Below are positions 6,319 to 10,735 of a stretch of 10,735 nucleotides of DNA, one piece after another. The notes under the pieces were generated by a model, which ran no database searches, was not told the DNA's origin, and worked only from the letters and a program-made list of their open reading frames with translations. This stretch comes from an uncultured Collinsella sp. (lineage in GTDB: Bacteria > Actinomycetota > Coriobacteriia > Coriobacteriales > Coriobacteriaceae): contig CABVBR010000061.1 of NCBI GenBank assembly GCA_902496645.1, forward strand, positions 1 to 10,735. The letters run 5' to 3'. Position 1 is the first letter of the stretch. Each line of letters starts with the position of its first letter. Made by a program: the position numbers and the translations under genes.

Positions 6319-8559
6319 ATGTCCGAGACCATTCAGGACCTCTATACCAGCTTCTCCGAGCAGATGGAGCCCATCCAGGAGGACAGCCGCTACTTCCGCT
6401 ATCTGTTTGAGATGGCGCAGGCCTCGGGCACCACGATCGAGCAGCAGCGCGAGGAGCTCGTCAAGGTGGTGGACGAGGAATGGATCAGCATGATCGAGGA
6501 CTCGCTCGACGCCATCAACACCATTATCGAAAAGCCGCGCCGCTTCATCACCACCGAGGAAGAGGTGGTGCCGGTCTCGCTCGCCAAAAAGATTAGCGCC
6601 GACAGCGTCCGTCACCTCAGCCAGAACACGCAGTTTTTGGCGCCGAGCGACGATGGCGGCGTTCATCCCACGCGCATCCTCAACGTCAACACCGTCGAGA
6701 CCTACGACCTGTACGAGAACCGCTTTATCTACCACCTGATTCAGCGCCTGCTGACGTTTGTGGACAAGCGCACCGACGTGATCTTTTGGTCGACGGGCAA
6801 CGAGATCCGCAACCGCTTTAAGATGCACAGCAAGATCGACGACGCGTACGAGGAGATCGAGTACAACGTCGAGATGACGGTCAAGAACCGCCAGAGCTTT
6901 GCCGAGAACGACGCCGACAACATGGACGTCTTTATGCGCATCGACCGCGTGCGCCGCCTGGTCATGGCGCTGCGCGGCGCGTCGTTCTGTCAGATCATGA
7001 GCGGTTGCAGTGCGGTCCGCAGCCCCATCCAGCGCACCAACCTCATCATGAAGGACCCCAACTACCGCAAGTGCTACCAGCTGTGGCAGTTTATGGAGCG
7101 CTACGACAAGGTGGGCTACAACATCGATGTGCAGCAGCAGTCGCTGGCGTTCGACGACGAGTACATGGTGCAGATGTACACCAACCTCATCAACAACTAC
7201 GCCGTCTTTAAGAGCTTGACCGACGACGAGCGCAATCTGCAGGAGCTCGAGAGCGTGCATCCCGAGCCGGTGGCGCCCAAGTTTATTAAAGAGATTAAGG
7301 AGGAGCAGGTCGATAGCCCCGATCTGCCCGACGTTGAGGTCCGCCGTGTGTTTGTGGAGGAGGTCACGCAGGCCCAGCTCGATGCCGAGCAGGCGCTGGC
7401 CGAGGCCCGCGAGCAGATCGAGGAGCTGCAGGGCCAGGTCAAGTCCTGGAAGGCGCAGGCGCATGCGCTGACCGACGAGCGCGATGACCTGGCCGACGAG
7501 CTGGACGAGGCCAAGACGCGCGAGCTGGCGCTGACGCAGCGTGCGCAGATGGCCGAGGCCGATGTCGAGGAACTGCAGGGTTCGCTGGAGGATGTCGAGG
7601 CTGGCAAGAAAGCTGCCGAGGCCGACGCTGCTGCGGCGCGCGAGACCGCGGCGGCCCAGCTGGCGCAGATGCGCGCCGAGGCCGATGCCGAGGTCGCGGC
7701 CGCCCGTGCCGACGCGGAAGCCAAGGTTGCCGCTGCCGAGCAGGCTGCTGCTGCGCAGGTTGCGCAGGTTAAGAGCGACTCCGCCGCGGCCCTGGCCGCC
7801 AAGACGGCTGCCGATGCCGCCGAGCTGCAGGCCACCAAGGACGCCGCTGCGGCTGAGCTCGCCGGCGTGCGTGAGGTCTCTGCCAAGGAAGCGGCTGCAC
7901 TGCATGCCAAGCTGGACGCCGCCGAGCTGCGCATTGAGGAAGTGCAGTTGACGGCCGAGCGCGATGCCCGAGCCGCGCAGGAGGCAGCCGATGCCGCCGC
8001 TGCCGCTGCGGAACAAAAGCTCGCCGACACCGCTGCCGCTGCCGAGGCGAAGGTCTCTGCCGCTCAGCAGGCTGCCGACGCTGCGATTGACGCCGCCCGC
8101 GCGGCCGCCGATTCTGCCGTGGAGCAGGCTGCGGTGGATGCTAACGAGAAGATTGCCGCCGCTGCCGCCGAGCGCGACGCTGCCACGCGTGCCGCCGAGG
8201 AAGCCCGCGCCGACGCCGACGCGCGCATTACCGCCGCCGAGCTCGAGGCTGGGGAGCGCATTGAGCAGGAAGTTGCCGCCGCCCGCGCCGCTTGCGAGCG
8301 CGAGGTCGAAGCCGCTCGCGCGGAGATGCAGCAGCGCCTGGATTCGCTGGCGCACGAGCTGGAGCAGGCCGTGCGCGATCGCGCCCGCGCCGAGCGTCGT
8401 GCCGAGGGCAACAGCCTGTCGCGCTATCTGCTGGCTCGCCTGCGCGGCGAGGCTGGCGAGGGCGATGTCGTTGCAGCGGACGCCGCCGCGGCTGATGACG
8501 CCGCCGAGGCCGAGATCACTGCCGACCCCGAGACTTCCGCAAAGGACGCCGACAAGTGA
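6319..8559 (+). CDS. DUF2357-like protein with long Ala-rich coiled coil
   Basis: This 746-residue protein has two distinct halves. Residues about 50-300 resemble DUF2357, the McrC-associated domain found beside McrB-like ATPases: ETYDLYENRFIYHLI at 127-141 and TNLIMKDPNYRKCYQLW at 240-256 are its recognisable signatures. Residues about 350-710 are one nearly uninterrupted heptad-like run of Ala, Glu, Lys, Arg, Asp and Gln, predicted to form a very long coiled-coil rod. An acidic tail ends the protein. DUF2357 proteins often carry a C-terminal PD-(D/E)XK nuclease; I see no such motif or fold here, and the coil takes its place. There is no signal peptide or membrane helix, so it should be cytoplasmic. 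It is likely the partner of the preceding ATPase. ATG 6319 has GGAG at 6309-6312. Its TGA shares a base with the next ATG. The DUF2357 assignment is by motif memory and needs a profile search. Confidence 0.75.
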   Translation: MSETIQDLYTSFSEQMEPIQEDSRYFRYLFEMAQASGTTIEQQREELVKVVDEEWISMIEDSLDAINTIIEKPRRFITTEEEVVPVSLAKKISADSVRHLSQNTQFLAPSDDGGVHPTRILNVNTVETYDLYENRFIYHLIQRLLTFVDKRTDVIFWSTGNEIRNRFKMHSKIDDAYEEIEYNVEMTVKNRQSFAENDADNMDVFMRIDRVRRLVMALRGASFCQIMSGCSAVRSPIQRTNLIMKDPNYRKCYQLWQFMERYDKVGYNIDVQQQSLAFDDEYMVQMYTNLINNYAVFKSLTDDERNLQELESVHPEPVAPKFIKEIKEEQVDSPDLPDVEVRRVFVEEVTQAQLDAEQALAEAREQIEELQGQVKSWKAQAHALTDERDDLADELDEAKTRELALTQRAQMAEADVEELQGSLEDVEAGKKAAEADAAAARETAAAQLAQMRAEADAEVAAARADAEAKVAAAEQAAAAQVAQVKSDSAAALAAKTAADAAELQATKDAAAAELAGVREVSAKEAAALHAKLDAAELRIEEVQLTAERDARAAQEAADAAAAAAEQKLADTAAAAEAKVSAAQQAADAAIDAARAAADSAVEQAAVDANEKIAAAAAERDAATRAAEEARADADARITAAELEAGERIEQEVAAARAACEREVEAARAEMQQRLDSLAHELEQAVRDRARAERRAEGNSLSRYLLARLRGEAGEGDVVAADAAAADDAAEAEITADPETSAKDADK

Positions 8560-9287
8560 TGAAGCACGTGCTCCGCGTGATCAACGTGCTGGCGACCGTG
8601 GTGATCCTGGTTGCCTTCGTGGTGCTGCTGCGCACGGTGTTCACGCCCGCCGGCGAGATTCCCACCATCATGGGCTACGGCTTTATGCGCACGCTGACCG
8701 GCTCGATGGAGCCGGCGATTCCCGTGCATTCGTTTATCGTCGTCGACACCGACAACAGCCAGGCCTACCAAGTGGGCGATATCATCACCTTCCATTCGTC
8801 CGATGACGCGCTGGAAGGTTCGCTCAACACGCATCGAATCGTATCTGTGGAGGCCGCGCCCGACGGCTCGCCGGTCTATCACACCAAGGGCGATGCCAAT
8901 CCGGCCGAGGACGCCGCGCCTGTGCCCGCCGCCGATGTGGTGGGCCGTGTGGTCTTTGTCTCGGCGGGCCTGGGCGTGGTGGTATCGCTGCTCACCAATC
9001 CGCTGCTGTTCTTTCCGCTCATCGTGGTGCCGCTGATCGTGCTGCTGGTGCTCGAGATTCGCCATATGGTCAAGACCACGCAAGATGTGGCGCGTGCCGA
9101 GGACGAAGCCGCCCTGCGCGCCGCCGTGGAGCAGATTCGCGAAAAACGTCGCCGCGAGCAGGAGCAGGATGGTGCTGGCGACGAGGGCGATGCCAAGGAT
9201 CGTGTTGAGCCCGACGCCGAGGCTGAGCCGATTGCCCCGAGTGATTCCGACCCAAGCGCTCCAGACGACCCCAACCCCTCGGCATAG
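8559..9287 (+). CDS. Second SipW-type (Ser-His) signal peptidase
   Basis: This is a second S26B-class signal peptidase of 242 residues, clearly divergent from the first. An N-terminal helix (about 7-27) precedes LTGSMEPAIP with nucleophile Ser49. The general base is His92 in NTHRI, and HTKGDANP (Asp112) and AADVVGRVVF (Asp126) complete the active site. Hydrophobic segments at about 131-167 hold the second membrane helix. The C-terminal tail (about 168-242) is charged, first helical with KRRREQEQ and then acidic and Pro-rich, and should lie in the cytoplasm. The TGA of the upstream gene shares its last base with ATG 8559 (TGATG), indicating coupled translation. An in-frame GTG at 8556 is one codon earlier and is closer to the AAAGGA at 8541-8546, so the start could be 8556. 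It may process a different subset of the four surface proteins. Confidence 0.88.
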   Translation: MKHVLRVINVLATVVILVAFVVLLRTVFTPAGEIPTIMGYGFMRTLTGSMEPAIPVHSFIVVDTDNSQAYQVGDIITFHSSDDALEGSLNTHRIVSVEAAPDGSPVYHTKGDANPAEDAAPVPAADVVGRVVFVSAGLGVVVSLLTNPLLFFPLIVVPLIVLLVLEIRHMVKTTQDVARAEDEAALRAAVEQIREKRRREQEQDGAGDEGDAKDRVEPDAEAEPIAPSDSDPSAPDDPNPSA

Positions 9288-9332
9288 CGGCCTTCCATCA
9301 TTCCTTTCGTCCCCACAATTTGGACGCTCGTA

Positions 9333-9348
9333 GATGTTCTAAAACATC
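9333..9348. other. Dyad with T-run: weak terminator or operator
   Basis: GATGTT (9333-9338) and AACATC (9343-9348) are perfect inverted copies around CTAA. CCGC and then five T bases (9352-9356) follow. It could be a weak intrinsic terminator for the upstream operon, but the six-base stem has only two GC pairs. It also lies directly upstream of the probable transporter promoter, which suits an operator. No other terminator candidate is visible in this gap. Confidence 0.35.
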
Positions 9349-9370
9349 CGCTTTTTCATACCAATAGTCG

Positions 9371-9379
9371 TGCTACAGT
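9371..9379 (+). promoter_or_regulatory. Possible extended -10 promoter of the transporter gene
   Basis: TGCTACAGT fits the extended -10 pattern TGnTAnnnT, with the hexamer TACAGT at 9374-9379. Only a T-rich tract (9351-9357) sits where a -35 box would be, which is acceptable for an extended -10 promoter. Transcription would start near 9386, leaving a leader of about 30 bases before the ATG at 9418. Confidence 0.4.
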
Positions 9380-9417
9380 TTGAGCGCTTTGTTGGCAATT
9401 GATTTCGGGGGAGTGGA

Positions 9418-10440
9418 ATGAAACAGGAGCGCTCGGTGCGGCACGCCCATGAAAAGGCTTCGGTGCCGATGACGGCGGCGTCCGATTTTGTCGTTCCGGA
9501 GGGAACCGACGAGCTGAGCCGCAGCACGCGCCGCGCATGGCGCGACCGCCTGAACAGCGCTTCGACGCGCAAGATGGTCACGGGCGTTCTGGCCACGCTG
9601 GTGGGCGGTTCGTTTTGGGGCTTCTCGGGCACCAGCGCGAGCTTTCTGTTCGATACCTACCACGTCGATACCCTGTGGCTCATGAGCGTACGTCAGATTC
9701 TCGCCGGCCTGCTGTTTATGGTCGTGGTCGTCACGCGCGATCGCGCGCGCCTGGTCAAGCTCTGGACCACGCCTGCCGACCGCAGGCAGCTGCTGCTCTT
9801 TACCGCCTTTGGTCTGCTGTTCAATCAGTTTTGCTATCTTTCGGCCGTTCGCCTGACCAATGCCGGAACCGCGACGGTGCTCCAATGCCTGCAGCTGGTC
9901 ATCATTATGGGATACACCTGCGTCATCGATCGTCGTATGCCGCGTCCGCGCGAGGTCATCGGCATTGGCCTGGCTCTGGGCGGTACGTTTTTGATCGCAA
10001 CTGGCGGCGACCCCACCAGCCTGAGCATCTCGCCGCTCGGCCTGGTCGCGGGCCTTATGTGCGCGGTCAGCGCCACCTGTATGGCGGTGATTCCGGCCAA
10101 GATTCTCCCCGAATACGGCAGCCCTATCGTTACGGGCTCTGCCATGCTCACGGCGGGCATCGTTTCGTGCGTCGTGGTCCAGCCGTGGGCTCATATGCCG
10201 GCGCTCGACGCTGCCGGCATCGAGGCGCTTGCGGTGTTTGTGATTGTGGGCTCGTTCTTGGCGTACATGCTCTATATGCAGGGCGTTAAGGACATCGGTT
10301 CGGTGCGCGCGAGCCTGATCGGAACCGTGGAGCCGGTGTCGGCAACCATTACCAGCGCGGTTATGCTGGGCACGGTGTTTTTGCCGACCGACCTGATCGG
10401 CTTTGCCATGATCATCGTGATGATGTTCCTGACGGTATAG
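9418..10440 (+). CDS. EamA/DMT-family permease
   Basis: This is a predicted inner-membrane transporter of the drug/metabolite (EamA) superfamily, 340 residues. A polar cytoplasmic segment of about 50 residues leads into roughly ten hydrophobic helices arranged as two EamA repeats. The first repeat includes the GGSFWGFSGTSASFLF helix and the ALxLTNAGTA-like segment (here AVRLTNAGTATVLQ). The second ends with GSVRASLIGTVEPVSATITS, the conserved penultimate-helix segment of the family. The family exports or imports small metabolites such as amino acids and their derivatives; the substrate cannot be deduced here. The start at ATG 9418 is supported by GGGGGAG at 9407-9413. It has its own probable promoter and a 130-bp gap upstream, so it is likely independent of the surface-protein operon. 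The 50-residue N-terminal extension is longer than usual for the family. Confidence 0.88.
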   Translation: MKQERSVRHAHEKASVPMTAASDFVVPEGTDELSRSTRRAWRDRLNSASTRKMVTGVLATLVGGSFWGFSGTSASFLFDTYHVDTLWLMSVRQILAGLLFMVVVVTRDRARLVKLWTTPADRRQLLLFTAFGLLFNQFCYLSAVRLTNAGTATVLQCLQLVIIMGYTCVIDRRMPRPREVIGIGLALGGTFLIATGGDPTSLSISPLGLVAGLMCAVSATCMAVIPAKILPEYGSPIVTGSAMLTAGIVSCVVVQPWAHMPALDAAGIEALAVFVIVGSFLAYMLYMQGVKDIGSVRASLIGTVEPVSATITSAVMLGTVFLPTDLIGFAMIIVMMFLTV

Positions 10441-10460
10441 CCCCTGCGGTTGCTTTAAAG

Positions 10461-10466
10461 GATAAT
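10461..10466 (+). promoter_or_regulatory. Possible -10 box upstream of glmM
   Basis: GATAAT matches five of six bases of the consensus and lies 55 bases before the glmM start. No convincing -35 box is visible at the right spacing, and the site overlaps no gene. glmM may instead be read through from the transporter gene. Confidence 0.25.
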
Positions 10467-10474
10467 AGGCTGGC

Positions 10475-10498
10475 GGCGCGTTGCTTTGGCGGCGCGCC
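10475..10498 (+). terminator. GC hairpin with short T-run after the transporter gene
   Basis: GGCGCG (10475-10480) pairs with CGCGCC (10493-10498) across a 12-base loop, and TTTGT follows. The stem is GC-rich but the T-run is only three bases, so termination would be weak. The same stretch also reads as a direct repeat: TGGCGGCGCG occurs at 10471-10480 and again at 10487-10496. If glmM is transcribed from the box at 10461, this hairpin is in its leader. Confidence 0.3.
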
Positions 10499-10521
10499 TT
10501 TGTCTATAGAGAGGACCTCTT

Positions 10522-10735
10522 ATGAAGTACTTTGGCACCGACGGCTTTCGCGGCGAGGCCAACGTTGGGCTTACGGTAGAGCACGCGTACAAGATCGGCC
10601 GCTTTGTGGGCTGGTATTACGGCGCCAATCGCAGTGCTAAGGCACGTGTGATCGTGGGCAAGGACACGCGTCGCTCAAGCTATATGTTTGAGGCGGCGCT
10701 GGTGAGCGGCCTGGTCGCGAGCGGTGCGGACGCCT
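10522..10735 (+). CDS. glmM: Phosphoglucosamine mutase, N-terminal part (cut by window end)
   Basis: Only the first 71 codons are present. The protein begins MKYFGTDGFRGEAN, the hallmark FGTDG(I/F)RG start of GlmM, and continues with AYKIGRFVGWYY and VIVGKDTRRSSYMFEAAL, matching the first alpha/beta domain of the phosphohexomutase family. GlmM interconverts glucosamine-6-phosphate and glucosamine-1-phosphate in the cytoplasm, on the route to UDP-GlcNAc for peptidoglycan. The catalytic serine loop lies beyond the window. The start at ATG 10522 is preceded by GAGGA at 10511-10515. The FGTDG(I/F)RG and GKDTR motifs make GlmM more likely than a phosphomannomutase, though related paralogues share parts of this. 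Confidence 0.9.
   Translation, partial: MKYFGTDGFRGEANVGLTVEHAYKIGRFVGWYYGANRSAKARVIVGKDTRRSSYMFEAALVSGLVASGADA

Noticed and set aside
7600..8320. Repeated GCCGCTGCC-like runs as a DNA tandem repeat
   Set aside because: The repetition follows from Ala-Ala-Glu coding with irregular unit length. No exact repeated unit is maintained.
6262..8355. A very long open frame of 697 codons on the - strand opposite the coiled-coil gene
   Set aside because: It is a by-product of GCC/GAG-rich codons in the alanine-rich coil. The translation is low-complexity Leu/Gly/Arg/Val with no recognisable domain, and the + strand product has clear DUF2357 signatures and a ribosome binding site.
4528..8559. Reading the ATPase and DUF2357 genes as a McrBC-type restriction or phage-defence system
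   Set aside because: No nuclease domain, no DNA-binding N-domain and no methylase are visible. The ATPase is membrane-anchored and both genes are embedded between signal peptidase genes.
7964..8806. A 280-codon + strand frame overlapping the coiled-coil and second peptidase genes
   Set aside because: It is Pro/Arg-rich, crosses two well-supported genes out of frame, and has no plausible start signal.

Overview
The window looks like chromosome from a high-GC actinobacterium of the Coriobacteriia, most likely Collinsella or a close relative. This rests on GC-ending codon use, purine-rich Shine-Dalgarno sites, tightly packed genes, and a terminal glmM start next to an EamA transporter. The genus is an inference from style and gene content, not from a database match.

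Nine protein genes can be supported, all on the + strand. Positions 1-206 hold a leader with a possible promoter and a small dyad. Positions 207-3725 hold four consecutive paralogous secreted or surface proteins. Each begins with a basic segment, one hydrophobic helix and a T(Y/F)AW(F/Y) motif, as in TasA/camelysin-type substrates of SipW signal peptidases. Each ends with an EG(C/T)D-x-(D/N)-(C/S) motif followed by a final beta strand. A 60-bp gap with a GC hairpin follows. Then come a SipW/ER-type signal peptidase (3786-4535), a membrane-anchored McrB-like AAA+ ATPase (4528-6228), a DUF2357-like protein with a very long alanine-rich coiled coil (6319-8559), and a second, divergent SipW-type signal peptidase (8559-9287). 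After a 130-bp gap with a plausible promoter come an EamA/DMT-family permease (9418-10440) and the first 71 codons of glmM (10522 to the window end).

The first eight genes look like one transcription unit. The likely logic is as follows: four fibre or pilus-like subunits are inserted by their N-terminal signal anchors and cleaved by one or both Ser-His signal peptidases, while the inner-membrane McrB-like ATPase and its DUF2357 coiled-coil partner do mechanical work on the cytoplasmic side. McrB plus DUF2357 is normally a restriction/defence pairing. Here the ATPase has an N-terminal membrane hairpin in place of a DNA-binding domain, and I see no nuclease domain after DUF2357. The module therefore appears to have been recruited to surface-protein export or assembly, which is the candidate undescribed system here. 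The EamA permease and glmM look like unrelated housekeeping genes.

No tRNA, rRNA, CRISPR array, insertion sequence or phage gene was seen. No gene-free stretch exceeds 300 bases.
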